64,000 nt of DNA from Drosophila miranda. Lineage: Eukaryota > Arthropoda > Insecta > Diptera > Drosophilidae. This document shows, piece after piece, positions 11,381 to 23,954 of the stretch. The position numbers and the translations under genes are program-made. The stretch is taken from the NCBI RefSeq assembly GCF_003369915.1, contig NW_022881603.1, forward strand, positions 11,143,249 to 11,207,248, given 5' to 3'. The notes beneath the pieces are model-generated. The model was not told the origin of the DNA. It saw only the letters and a program-made list of their open reading frames with translations, and ran no database searches. Position 1 is the first letter of the stretch, and every line of letters starts with the position of its first letter.

Positions 11381-13992
11381 TGGCATCAACACGCATGCAC
11401 GCAAGAGGAATGAATCTGCAACTTGTAAGTGAGCATGCAGCACAACTAGTGGAAGTTCGCTAATAATGAATTTCAAATTATAGTTAGATCGGCAGCTGTC
11501 GCATATAGGCACCGAGGTGGATTTTTGGTTAAAACAAACGGTACAGCTAGCGAAATCGGAACCATTAAACGGAACGAATGCCGGAGAAACTATGCCGGGA
11601 ATCGGGATACAGAACGGGTAGGTGAGGAGTACCAGGGAGTGCATTTTACTGTTTTCCATTACATCGGGCTTTACGCGCGACCTGCCGTACTACGAGCCCA
11701 ATGCGAAAATGCTGCAGGCCCAGACAAACAATTTTATGGACGACGATTTGACCGACAATGACGCCATCTTTGCGCATTATTTGAGCACCGAGAAGTTGGA
11801 GTTTTACAATGCGTCCTCGGTGATGCTGACTCTGCTTACTATCGAGGATGTGACTACAATGAAGCTGTACTCGCAGCTCATCGAGCCGGATGTGGCGGTT
11901 CATAAAGTACATATAAATGCATTTCGTGTCGCTCTCTCTGCTAGAGATTCTGTAAATGCCGAGGAAGTGGTGTCCCCGGGAATCGATGAGGTTGTCTTGC
12001 TTGATACCCAAGTGCAGTTTAATGGCCTCGCCGCTGCCAAAGGAGCTCATATCGGCCCTGTTTCCACATCCGCATGAGCAACTGCCTTTTAAAGATCCGA
12101 TGCGCCGCCATGTGGCCAGTGTGGAACAGGTCTGCCGCACCAGTGTTCACTTCAAGTTCAGTAGGGGAAAACTTCCAGACGACAATGTGTTGCAGTCGCA
12201 ACGCTTTCATGTAATTCTCCGCTCCACGCGTATTCCGTTTCGCTTTATGTACCGCGCTGTCAATATGCTCCCGGAGATGCCAGGTCTCCGTCGTTACCTC
12301 TTTCCCTTTCCGAATTGGCTAAACCACATCCATCTTGGATGCAAATCCAACCGCCGCCCCCGCAAGCTCCTCCAGCACATATTTCGCTGCTGAACGAGAC
12401 CATAGGCGACAATGAAGAACAGTTGGAGGCGGTGCAGACGATTGTGACTGAACCCAATCCCAAAGCTCCATTTATAGTGTTCGGACCACCAGGTAAGCAT
12501 CAGGTATGCTAGCCACAGTCGTACACAATTCACACCTTCTATCCATTCAGGCTCTGGCAAGACCACTACCATTGTGGAGGCCATTCTACAGGTGCGCCTT
12601 CGACGACCGCAAAGCCGCATCCTTGTAACAGCCGGTTCGAACTCGGCCTGCGACACGATTGCCATGAAACTGTGCGAGTATATCGAAGGAAACTTTCGGC
12701 TCATGTTTTTAAGGGAAAAGCCGCTGATCCGAATCTATTCACGCAGCATATTCAAGAAGGTACTGAAATTGGTGCCGCCCTTGCTGCTGAAGAACTCCAA
12801 TTGCTCGGACCATTTTTTCAAGCATCTACGAGTGCGTAATGTGATTACGTATACCATCATCGTGGCCACATTGGTTACTGTCGGCCGCCTGACTTTTTTT
12901 TCACCCACATATTCATCGACGAGGCTGGAGCTTCCACCGTGCCGGAGACTATTATGGGCATTGTGGGTGTTAAAAAGAACAAAGATTGTCATGTAATTCT
13001 GTCCGGAGATCACAAGCAGCTGGGAGCAGTGATCAAAAGCAGCCGGGCTGCGTCCCTTGGCTTGAATCAATCTCTCATGGAGTGTCTACTGGCATCGGAT
13101 TGCTACAAGGTAGACGAGAACGGCAACTACGATCGCACCCTTCAGGTGCGTCTGCGTCGTAACTATCGGTCACATCCCGAGATCGTGCGTCTTTTTAACG
13201 AGCTCTACTACGGCGGAGAGCTAATCGCAAAGGCTCCGGACGAACAGGTCAACCTTGCCGCTGAATTGGATGTGCTGCCCAATGGCCAGTCCCCCATCAT
13301 CTTCCAGGCCACACATGGAGTCACCAAAAAGGAGGAGCACACCACCAGCTCCTTCAATTCGCTGGAGGCAGAGGTTCTGTGCTGGCACGTCAAGCGCTTG
13401 ATAAAAAATGGCCTCGGCCCAAATATAGAGGTAAAGCAGGAAGACATCGGTGTGGTGGCTCCATACACGTCTCAGGGCAACCTAATCATTCGGAAGCTTA
13501 AGCGGCAGGGCCTCGGCAATGTGGAAGTTGGCAGCGTGGAGACCTATCAGGGCAGAGAGAAGCTCATCATCATTGCCACTCTGGTGCGTTCGTTCAGCTA
13601 TATGGGGTTCATGCGTAACCCGCGTCGCATCAATGTGCTCATTTCGCGGCCCAAGGCGCTGCTCATACTGATTGGTAATCCCGTCACTCTTCGCCATCAT
13701 CCCGACTTCAAGTTCATCATTGATGAGTGCATCCAACATCAAACGTATCTCTTCAAAAAGAGAGATTCATTGCACTTCGTGGTAAAACATGTGGCTATAA
13801 GTGATTTGGAAGATGGCAAAAATGTGAACACTGCAAATCCGAAAAAAGCCTTAGTTAAAGCCAAGCAAGTGATCCCAGAAATGGGTAAGTGCTTAAACTA
13901 CAGTCTTGGATTTATTTTGCTATACCACCTATTTTACAGATAATATCTTTACCGCCATCTGTGCCATGATGAATGCTTTAAATATATCATAG
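11381..13992 (+). pseudogene. Mov10/Armitage-like SF1B RNA helicase, frameshifted
   Basis: Enzymes of this Upf1-like superfamily 1B group unwind RNA; Armitage and Mov10 act in piRNA/RISC pathways. Exons read: 11381-11424, 11484 to about 12492, 12551-13884 and 13940-13992 (stop TAG). Helicase motifs in order are Walker A GPPGSGKTTT (split by the intron 12493-12550), DEAG at about 12917, SGDHKQLGAV, RRNYRSHPEI, VVAPYTSQ, VETYQGRE and NVLISRPKALL. The frame changes near 11980-12010, near 12312 (one base missing between FPFP and the following ELAKPHPS) and at the T-run 12894-12901, just before the DEAG box. No start codon is evident. The C-terminal 330 codons are open. Confidence 0.8.
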
Positions 13993-14989
13993 AGCTACGC
14001 TCTTCCCTAATCTAAATCGAACAAAATCTTCTAGAGATATAAGCTAGGACTAACGGCTGCTGTACCCTGATAATTATATGTGCAAGACCCAGAGACTGCC
14101 TAGAACATTCCTAAAGTACGCATCTGTTTGTAACCATTTACTTTAATTTTTTTTTTAATTTTATTTGTATTATTTGTCTATCTGTAACAGTGGGCTGCTC
14201 TTGCTCTTGCGGTCTTTAAGAGCTGTAATAAGCGCTCCATTTATTTCACTGTAAACGAAAGGAAAAGAATAGGTATTATTTGAGAAATTCCTCGGACCGG
14301 ATGAGTAGTTCCCATGAATGGATGTCGTTTGGTACGCTCAACCGGATTGATAGTCAGATGCAATTGTGTAAGCATTATCATTTAGAGTGTATATATTTAA
14401 GCAGTGTCTCTATATAATTAGTAATCAGATTATAAAGAATACAATACAATGGAGTTGCTGCGTTAGTTTTCGAAAAATGTTTAAAAATAGTTACGATCTT
14501 GCTTGCGGAGGAGCCTGTCATTCATTTAATTTTTTTGTCCATCGCCTATCGTATAAATTCGTTCAGTCTTTGTTAATCAACAATTTTTCTTTTTTAAAGT
14601 GATTAATGGTTTACATTTGTTTTGAGTCAGAGAAATGTGCACTTAACGAGAAATGCAAAGTTAATTAGAGAAACCTCAATTTAATGAACTTCTGCAATGA
14701 CTGTCTCCGTTCGTTCGATATAAAAATTTGTGTTCGCATTTTTGGTTTATAATAAAATATATATATTAAATATTATTATTGTTCTGTGTGTAGGACATAT
14801 CAAACGCTCTCCTTAGCTGCCTCGATTGCGTGTGAGTAACTCATTTGGTATACACTTATAAAAGACCCCGACCCCAGGAGGCGACGCTCTTCGTCACCAG
14901 CATCCATCATCAGGGTGAGTGTGTTGCGATGTGATTTTGTGAGTGGGGGATGGGGTACAACAATATCTACGTGGGGTTAAGACCCGAGA
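13993..14989. other. Convergent 3' intergenic region
   Basis: About 1 kb of AT-rich sequence between the helicase stop and the C2HC gene stop. It contains candidate poly(A) signals (for example AATAAA near 14748) and no supported coding frame. It presumably holds both 3' UTRs. Confidence 0.5.
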
Positions 14990-17900
14990 TTAGAGTATAA
15001 TTCGCCGCACGCCGCACTCCATGCAGAACTTGGCGTGCTCGATGATGAACCTGCCGCCACACTCGTGGCAGAACTTGGACATCTTCATACTCGAACTTAG
15101 GCTGGACGCGGAGTTACAGCTCAGCAGGGAATGCTGCGATGTGGTTGGAGTCAGCGACGCCTGCCCATTGTTGTTGTTGTTGTTATATACTGGCTGGGAT
15201 TGCACCTGCTGTTGCTGCTGCTGGTAGTTGTAGTTGCTGTCTGGTCTATTGTGCTTCTGTTGTTCCTGCGGCTGCTGCGTGGAAATTGTCAGAGAGTGCT
15301 CCGATCCACTGGAGGATTCTGCTCCGTCGGTATTGCCATTGCCAATGCTATTGATAGCGCCGCCGCCGCCGCCATAAAGCCTCTGACGTGCCTTGAGAGT
15401 GCCATAGGCAGTGTGCGCCTGGGTCGAGACATCAGTCATGGCGCTCGGCAGCTTGGCACTGGCCGTGTGCGGACGCAGCAGATTCTGGTTGCGTGGTGTA
15501 CCCGGTTGTAGGTCGCCGGACCGCTGTCGCGACAGGCTGTAGGGGGAGTTGGTGCTGCAATAGAAATGCAAGACAAATTATTCAATGAAAGTCATCATGG
15601 CAGATTACTCACCTGCCATAGGCAGAGTCGGAGCTTAGCTTGGAGCTAGCGCCGCGACGAGACGAGTGGGACGAGGACATGGGATAACCATCGAGACTGC
15701 TTAGCTCGTCGGAATCCGCTGATGCTGAGGGTGTCAAGGGGAAGCTGGCCTTCAACTGATGCTGCTCCTGCTGCTGAAGCTGTTGCACTGGCTCCGGATC
15801 CAATTCCCTTGCTGTACCCTGCTCTTCGGGTCTTCTGATGAACAGGGTACGGATTGAGGCGCCGGCATCCTCGCCCAGTTGCCGAAACTCGCTCTGCATT
15901 TGCTGGATCAGATTTTTAGCGTTATTGACCTGGACGGAGTCGCTCGATAATAGGGCCAGTCTGTTGGCATTGCCAGCCAACTGGCTGGCCCGATCCTCAG
16001 GCCCGCCCTGGGCGTCGACATAGGCGTCCTCTGTATCGCTGATCTTTCTGAACCGAGCGTGCTCCGGCTCGTTGCCATTCTCGATGTGCAGCACGTCGAT
16101 GGGCGTCTGTGAGTTGCCCACCATGTGGCGCAGGGAGTCGGGTGAAATTGGGGAACGGCCGTGGGCATTTGTCTCCGTCTCGATGCTGATGAAGATCTCC
16201 CGCTTCTGCTGATCCTCGACTGGCCTCTTCCCCACCATCTGCACTGGCATCTGCTGCATCTTTTCGTCGTGGCTGCTAGCACTGGATGCATTCGATTGCT
16301 GGCGCTGCATCTGCATCTGCAATTTCTCGCCTCCCTTGCTATTCGAACTATTCGAGTTGGATCTGTGGGTGTAAGGGTCTTTAGTGGGCTGTGACTTGGG
16401 CTGAAGGATGCTACTGGTGGTGGCCGGTCTCAGTGTGGCTGTAGTGGTCTGTTGTGGGGTCGAAGTCGCTTTATGGAACGAGCGTTGCCTGCTCGTCGTG
16501 CGATTCAGCAGGAATTCGCGACAATCTTTGAACAGCGGGAACTGCTCGTCGTCATTCTCGTTCTCGAATGAGGAGAGAATCTCCTCAAAGTCAAAGTCGT
16601 CGAAGGTGGGCATGTTGACCAGGGGCAGTGGATTGGCCAGCAGTTGCTTCTGCTGCTGCTGCCAGCACTGCTCGTCGTACTCCATTGAGGACCGATTGGC
16701 CTCATCGTCGGCGGAGCACCCCGACGAGGCATCGTACAGAAACTGATTGCGTCCCAAGCGCATCTTTCGCTTCAGCAGATTCCTGGCCTCTCCGGACTGA
16801 CGTCGCTCGTAGGTGATCGTCGACTGAGAGCTGTTCCGACTTCGGCTCTGCGACAGCTGCTGTGGCGTGGAACTGGCATCCGAGGCTACGCCGCTGGACA
16901 CGTGCAGATTATCGCATGCGTTGATCAGCTTTGGGTCGATGAACTGTCCGCCGCCCGCTGCGGCCGGACGGCCAAAGCCGAAGATGCTCTCCAGCTTGAT
17001 GGGTGTTAGGGTGTTCGCCCCACCGCTGACGGGCTGATGGACTGATGGCGTCGCCGTCGCTGGTCTGCTGATGTGCTCCAGCCGCAAGGGGGTGGCAATG
17101 GGCTGGTAGTTTTTGGGCACCCTCTTCTCGTTATTCTCCTTGGCCGACACGGCAACTGGGGGTGGGGCTGTGGCTGGTGCTGATTCTGGTGTCACCGTGG
17201 TCAGGGCCAGGGGCGGCATCTGGCCGGGATTGCTGGACGTGGTCAGGTTCTTGGCCGAGTTCTGCTTGCTCAGGTTGTTGCTCTTATCCTTGAGCTCCTT
17301 GCTTGTCAGCTGACTGGCGGCTGCCACCTCCGCTGCCTTGGCATTCAGCTCTTCCAGCTCGTGTTCGTATTTAAGGAACACCGCCAGGGAGTCGGTCTTG
17401 GCCACGTTACGCCCGGGCAGTGCCTGAGCTGTGGTCTCGCTGGCAGCGCCAACGCCCACCGGTAGCTTCAGCATCTGTTTGCGGTTGGACGTACTCGTAT
17501 CCCGGCGGACCACGCGTGGACTGTGGAAGTCGTTGACGCAGGAGGCGCGCACCGGCATCTCGTCGTACTCTTCCGGCTTGAGGAAGTTCGTGGAGATGGG
17601 ACCCTCGTCGGAGAGGCCCCGCTGTATGGTGGGGCGATAGTTGGTCGCAAACAACGGACGACTAGGCAGCAGCGGTGTGCGCCGGGGGGCCCGCAGAGAG
17701 GAAGTGCGCCGGAAGTTGGAGGCAGGTGTGGGTTTCGGTGTGGTCGGCGGTGCCTTGCTGCTCGGCATGGTCAACGAGGTGGTCATGGAAAGACTTGGTG
17801 TGGCTGTTAGTGTGGCTGTTGGGGAACCGAAACCTCCTCCTGCTCCGGCGGCGTGCCGGGGGAGCAAAGCTCCTCCAGCTGACGTTTGGACGAGAGGAAG

Positions 17901-20900
17901 GGATCGTACTTGTCGTCGCGGACGCTGACTCCACTGAGGCCGCTATGCAGGAGATTGGAAAGGATGCAGTAAAGTGAGAGAAAGAGCGCAAAATGGTAGA
18001 AAGTTTCTGTGGGAAAGCTTTAATGGTAACCCGCCCGTCTGTGCATAGCCTGGCTGTCGTCTGGGTGAAATGGCATGAGGAGGAAGAGGAGGAGGGTGAA
18101 TCAGATTAGCAGGCTACAAACCTCTTGAAGGTGCCTCCGCGGCGGGAATTGGGAAGCGAGTGGCTGTCGTCCTTGGCAGGCGGCTCCTTGATGTACATTT
18201 TTCCATCCTCGTCCTGCCCGAGCATCACCAGGCAGCGACTGATCCTGCTGCCGCTCTGCTTGGCCACAAGAGGCAGCTTCGTGACAGGCCGCTGATCGCT
18301 CTCAGCTTCTACGTCGCTGTGCTCGACCTGCGGGAACTCTCCGCTATTCGGACTGGACGTGCGTTCGAGGATCTTCGCGGACCTCCTCATCATATTTTCC
18401 TTGCTACATTCCAGCTCACTCGATTCGTTGTCCATTTCAATGACATCGCGCTCGAACTGCAGCCGATCGCTGCCGAGGTGCAGTCTGGGCAGCTTGGTAT
18501 GGCTCATGGTGTGGCCGAGGGCCTCCAGGCTTTGCTGCAGCTGGGGCATGGGCAGGGCCCGCATGGGTAACGAACTGTTCATCTCCATGGTGGCCTGGCC
18601 AGTCCGCTTCTTGGGCCGGCACACAGTTCGCGTGGTGGTCGTTTCCATTTTGATTTGGATCTCGGCTCGCGGCGAATCGTCCTCGTAATCGGAATAGGCA
18701 ACACGCGGTCTCCGCGACAGAGGCACAAGGCTGCAATCCATATCATCTTCGGTCGATATCTGCATGGAGTTCGCTTTCTTAGTTGGCGGTGATTGCTCCA
18801 AGTTGCGCAACTCCAAGCTGGGATGCTCCCGTGTGCGGATGCGGCGACGCGCGATGTGGAGGAACGCACCTTCACTTTAACCACCTCCTGCGGTGTTTCA
18901 TCCATTTTAGTTGCTTTTACGATGGTCGTAGGGCCTGACGTGGGCAGCGTGTGGGTGTATGGGAGGTTGCTTCAATTAGCTTATAGTTCGATAAAAAATC
19001 CTGGTATGAATGGGTTCTATTTTCTCAAAGTTTCTATCTAAAATCTAAATGCCATGATCCTATAGGAACCTCTACAAGACTACTATATATATTATTTTTA
19101 TTTGTTCTATTTCTATCTCGAGACTCTCGCGTTACCCTTCACTTCTCCCTCTAAGAACCCATCCATTGTATACGATAGCTGCACCTAGACAGCCACTTAT
19201 AGAGCTTAATGCATCGGTGATCTTTTTGGAATGCTTTTGAGGCGGCGGCGCGCATTAATTACGAACCATGAACAAGTTCCGGCTTCTTAGATCCGACAAG
19301 TACTCGTAAGCCAAGTTAATTGGGAAACTGCACGCTACAGTCAGTGGAACCCCATGGCATCCCATATATACAAGGTATATCCCTACATCTGACTATAGAA
19401 CCCAAACCCATACCTTTTCGCTTGATCAACCGATTGAGATCCTCGAATTTGAGTGCCGGCAACATTTCCTCCTCGGCAGCATCGACCCTTTCCCGATTGG
19501 TCACACAGTCCAGCTGGAGGGTTTCGCCACTGGATTGGCTTCGCAAGCGATCCATGGTTTCGGTGATGCGGTCACAAGTCTCGATAGGCTTGCGTTTGGC
19601 GCGTAGGACGCGCTCCTTTGGCAGAGCTGGTGCTGCTGGTGGATCGTCGTCTTGGGTCACGCACAAGGTGACTGTGTTTTGAGTGACTTTTGTCCTGGCT
19701 CCCTCGGCCTTGCTGCGGACTGCGGGCGTCCCGTTCTTTGGTTGGGGGCGTGCCAGCTTATTTGCTTTAGGAGGGCTGAGTGGGAGGAGCATGAGTGGAG
19801 TTCGCTGATGGATATATATGCTCTCACTACGGTGAGGCGCAAGGCGCAATACGAAGTATCTGTCTACCACAAGGATACGTTTACAATTACGGACACTGGT
19901 GGGGATACGGGGGATTAGTCAACGACAACCAAAGCAACGACAGAGGAGCGATTGGGTTAGGTGTATCTAAGTATCTCTAGCCTCTATATCTATAACTATA
20001 TCTATCCCTTGGTACTCACTTATCACTGCGCACGGACGAGGTCGTGGAGGGGAGCGACATCAGGCTCTGCTTGGGGGCCGTCATGTCGCCGGCGTCCAGC
20101 AGATCCTCGTGGTTTCCGGAGTACTTGTTCCGGTTGATCGAGCGCTTCGTCCTATAATTATTCATTGCGAGTGGAAATTGAAACGGCAAACAGAAAAAAT
20201 AATTGGAATAATAAATTGGTAGTGTCTGGGTTTGTGGCAAGTGTGTGACTAGTGTCAAACAAGAATACATATGTCGAAGGACATGTCATCGAAAACCAGG
20301 CTTACTTGAGATTGGGCGGCCTGTATGCTTCCTGGCGTCCAGCCGTTCCTTTGCTTTCGACGTCTCCTGGGTGTTGGTCAGCTTCATGGTGGCCTGAATC
20401 GCCTTCTCCTTGCACCACTCCACATGCCGGTCGAAGGCCTTCACGTTGAAGTTCCGCTCGCAGTGGGGACAGTGCTCGGAGGCCACACCCTTGATGCGCT
20501 TGGCCAGCGAGCGATCGCAGGCTGGTACATGGTTTGGGGCGCCTGCGGGCGATGTTGCAGCACCTCCTGTTCCTGTTGCTGTGCCCCCTGCTCTACGCAC
20601 GGAAGCTCGGGCCGTAGAGCGAACCAGCTCGGTTTGGGAGTTGCGACGAATGGGCAGAGGAGAGCCCACACTCTGAATATGCAACAGCATCCAGAAGAGA
20701 AAAAGAGAAAGAGAGAGAGAGAGAAGGAGTTGAGCGATGGCTCGATTGATTGGCAGATTGGAGCGACATCAGGCTCTGCTTGGGGGCCGTCATGTCGCCG
20801 GCGTCCAGCAGATCCTCGTGGTTTCCGGAGTACTTGTTCCGGTTGATCGAGCGCTTCGTCCTATAATTATTCATTGCGAGTGGAAATTGAAACGGCAAAC

Positions 20901-21858
20901 AGAAAAAATAATTGGAATAATAAATTGGTAGTGTCTGGGTTTGTGGCAAGTGTGTGACTAGTGTCAAACAAGAATACATATGTCGAAGGACATGTCATCG
21001 AAAACCAGGCTTACTTGAGATTGGGCGGCCTGTATGCTTCCTGGCGTCCAGCCGTTCCTTTGCTTTCGACGTCTCCTGGGTGTTGGTCAGCTTCATGGTG
21101 GCCTGAATCGCCTTCTCCTTGCACCACTCCACATGCCGGTCGAAGGCCTTCACGTTGAAGTTCCGCTCGCAGTGGGGACAGTGCTCGGAGGCCACACCCT
21201 TGATGCGCTTGGCCAGCGAGCGATCGCAGGCTGGTACATGGTTTGGGTCGCCTGCGGGCGATGTTGCAGCACCTCCTGTTCCTGTTGCTGTGCCCCCTGC
21301 TCTACGCACGGAAGCTCGGGCCGTAGAGCGAACCAGCTCGGTTTGGGAGTTGCGACGAATGGGCAGAGGAGAGCCCACACTCTGAATATGCAACAGCATC
21401 CAGAAGAGAAAAAGAGAAAGAGAGAGAGAGAGAAGGAGTTGAGCGATGGCTCGATTGATTGGCAGATGTACTCACGTCTGTTGGTATTGTGGATCCCGTG
21501 CCTACGGGATCCCGACTCCCAGCGGTGGGGGTGTGAACTCCAGACACCTTCTCAGCATTGGGCAGGCCAAAGTTTTTGGGAAGGACATACGTGGAAAGTG
21601 CTGTGCCCTCGCGGTGCTGGCGCGAGGAATCAAAGGTATTGCGCTTCTTTGAGATCTTCTCGCAGACGACGACATGCTTGCGCAGGGCATTCAAGTTGAA
21701 GGTGCGGCTGCAGCACGGACAGGGCGTCAGATCGCTGGGGTTGATGGCCACTATCTCGGGCACGGGCAGCGGCAGTCCTCGGGTGAGCGGCGGCGAAGAG
21801 GGCTCCTCCTCCTGCCCGCATTCGGGCGCTTCCAACTCGGCCTCCGTGTTGAATGTGG
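14990..21858 (-). pseudogene. C2HC zinc-finger protein (ZC2HC1-like), multi-exon, probably disrupted
   Basis: I recognise the family from two C-x2-C-x11-H-x3-C fingers, each with an Arg-Thr/Asn-Phe-Asn core. One (CPCCSRTFNLNALRKH) is in exon 21476-21858; the other (CPHCERNFNVKAFDRH) is in exon 20306-20672, which also occurs as a duplicate at 21015-21381. Other exons are 20020-20151, about 19415-19778, 18122-18905, 15613-17942 (about 750 codons, low complexity, Ser/Gln-rich) and 14990-15554. The last ends in paired Cys-x2-Cys motifs (CHECGG ... CMECG) and stop TAA. Damage: the 709-bp duplication destroys one exon copy, the frame appears to shift near 17815-17870, and possibly again near 18850. 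The function of long ZC2HC1 proteins is not established. Exon 18122-18905 has its own ATG and could be an alternative first exon. First-exon location is unknown. Confidence 0.65.
20052..21469. repeat. 709-bp tandem segmental duplication inside the C2HC gene
   Basis: Positions 20052-20760 and 20761-21469 are almost identical, with very few differences, for example a gcg/tcg difference near 20541/21250 that changes Ala to Asp in one copy. The unit contains one zinc-finger exon and most of the following small exon. The breakpoint falls inside that small exon (about 20053), so the upstream copy of it loses its splice donor and runs into intron sequence with a GA-rich tract. The junction shows short homology ('ggcagat' and 'ggagcgac'). 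Confidence 0.9.
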
Positions 21859-23267
21859 CTGCGTGGTGCGGTTATATGGAAGTAGATAATGTAAGAAATC
21901 AATTCTGTTTCTGCGAGCACTTTGACAATGTTTTGTATATGCTGTATATTCACAAAATATGTATATATATGTAAATATATGTATGTATATTTTCGCGGTT
22001 GCAAGCCAATATTTCGATTTCGATTTTTAAATCATGGAGATATCAGTGATCGATAACTAAGCAGTGTTTACACCATTATTTAGTTTTAATTGTGAAAAAA
22101 TCTTTCTCGGTTGTGTGTGGGCATTAAAAACTAATAATTAACATCACATTGTGGGGTAAGCAAAAAATACCATCAATTATGGCAGCTACTGCCAGACAGC
22201 GGCAATCCAATTACAATGCGAGGCCAGCGGAGCACCCACGACTGGCTGCCAGCAAAGATTACATCAATCAACGGCACGCATGAGACAAGGGGAGCAGAAA
22301 TTTCCGCAACATCTTGGGAGTCTTCCCTCCTCCCCCTTCGCGGGGACAGCTTCTCTCGTTTCAATTGAAATCAATGCAAAGCTTTATGTTACGCATTCTT
22401 TTCCCAAACCAGCAAAGAGCCGTTGCACACGACTGCTCTGGCCCGTGTCGGTGCTAATGACGCCCGCAGAATGCAACAGAATCAAATCCACTGCTGCATT
22501 ATATGAATCCACTCATCCCACTTGAGATCTATAATAATAACAGCATCCCTGTCCAATGGGAGCCTGAGCAGATCTGACTGCATGGAGAGAATAGAGAATG
22601 GATGGCAATGATTCGGCCAAGTGATTTCAGATGGTCAAGAGTTTACTAGATCAAAAGTTTAAAGCCCTACAACTGAGTGATGAATGCAATTTTCAATAGA
22701 CTATATATGTGTCTGTTCCTTCTTTCATAATCAAACGATTCCCTATCCACATCCATTCCATCCACTAGTCCGCGTCTAGTCGGTTCCAAGCATTTTCCAT
22801 AGTCTTTCATGGGTCTTTTCGTTGCAGCTGTTGTCGGTCCGCTGTTGGGCAAGCTCTGTAAGCCACTTAAGACATCAGGCCCATAAATGTGTTGTTTTCT
22901 GATGTGCAATAAGGTAAAGCATAATACAAACGGTTTTCTCATTCCAGTTCTTGGCCACACTTTGAACTTCCAACTGTTTGACACTTGGCGATGCTTCCCA
23001 TGAACCAAAACAGTGGGAACCTAATGAAAGGGCCCCGTCCTCTCTTAGTTCTCAGTAAATCATTCAGATTTTCAATTTCGCTTTCATTACGAGTATTTGG
23101 TCAAACGGGAGGTGACATCATTCGGAATTGATAAGAATACGAGTACTAGAAGGAGTCAATGAAAAGGTCGTCTTGGCATTGGATTCTTCGAAGCAGATTA
23201 AGCAGCTGTTCCAGCATTTACATTTTCCCCCCCACTTAGCGCTTTCACTTGGTCAATTTTGTAGAAA
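21859..23267. other. Non-coding stretch, probable intron or intergenic
   Basis: About 1.4 kb, AT-rich, with dispersed TATGTATAT repeats near 21955-21990. The frames present are short and lack coding character. It may be the first intron of the C2HC gene if the ORF at 23268-23954 is its first exon. Confidence 0.4.
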
Positions 23268-23954
23268 CTAAAACGGTTCATTTAGCATTTGTGTATTAGT
23301 TGATAATTTGCAGTGAAAATTACTTGGCTTAATTGCTGGGGCTGTTGCTGTTTCTGATGGTTTGGCATGCAAATGATTGTTAGTTGGTTGGTTAGTGGAC
23401 AACACGTCGATCTTATTGACAACAATCAGAATGCGTTGCAGTTGATTGTTATTGTTAGTTGCTGCTGCTGTTGTTGTTGCAGGTTCAGTGGGCGTTGCTG
23501 CGCCCACACCTGGAGGTGTGTCCGACTCACTTGACTTGGCATTGGGCAGATTTTTCTTGCCTTTATTGCTGCTGCTGCTGCTGCCGTTGCTGTTGCGTTT
23601 GAGGGAAAACGTATTGCGGACGCGCGAAAATGTGGACAGCTGTTGCTGCTGATGCTGCTGTTGCTGTTGCGGCAGTGATTGTTGCGCCTCAATAAGCTGC
23701 AATGAGTTGAAAGACCTCTTCAGCGGCTGCTGTTCAAATACGTTAATTCTGCCATTTCCACAGCCATTTCCATTTTCGTTTTCGTTTTCCCTTTGATTGC
23801 AGAAATTTAGTTGAGCTTTTTCGCTGACCAGCAAATCGTTGAGTTGCTGGTACTCCTCGTAGATGCCCCTACTGTGCCGCTTATTGATTTTGGCCAGTGG
23901 CTGAGGCTTCTGCGACTTTGATTTAAAGATCTTGTTCCACATTTTCTTGCTCAT
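23268..23954 (-). CDS. Opa-rich open frame of unknown identity, possible first exon
   Basis: This is an open frame of about 228 codons from the ATG at 23954 (the more upstream in-frame codon, TTG, is not used). The N-terminus is strongly basic (MSKKMWNKIFKSKSQK). A polar region with an Asn/Glu/Gly run, a polyglutamine/histidine stretch coded by CAG/CAA/CAC near 23640-23680, and Ser-, Thr- and Asn-rich segments follow. No enzymatic motif is seen. The basic start and homopolymer tracts look like a genuine Drosophila coding exon. It is on the same strand as the C2HC gene 2 kb away and may be its 5' exon or a separate gene. I cannot name it. Confidence 0.45.
   Translation of the reverse strand: MSKKMWNKIFKSKSQKPQPLAKINKRHSRGIYEEYQQLNDLLVSEKAQLNFCNQRENENENGNGCGNGRINVFEQQPLKRSFNSLQLIEAQQSLPQQQQQHQQQQLSTFSRVRNTFSLKRNSNGSSSSSNKGKKNLPNAKSSESDTPPGVGAATPTEPATTTAAATNNNNQLQRILIVVNKIDVLSTNQPTNNHLHAKPSETATAPAIKPSNFHCKLSTNTQMLNEPF

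Noticed and set aside
15131..15511. Plus-strand frames opposite the C2HC gene
   Set aside because: They are shadows of a repeat-rich coding exon (Leu/Val runs opposite Gln/Asn codons).
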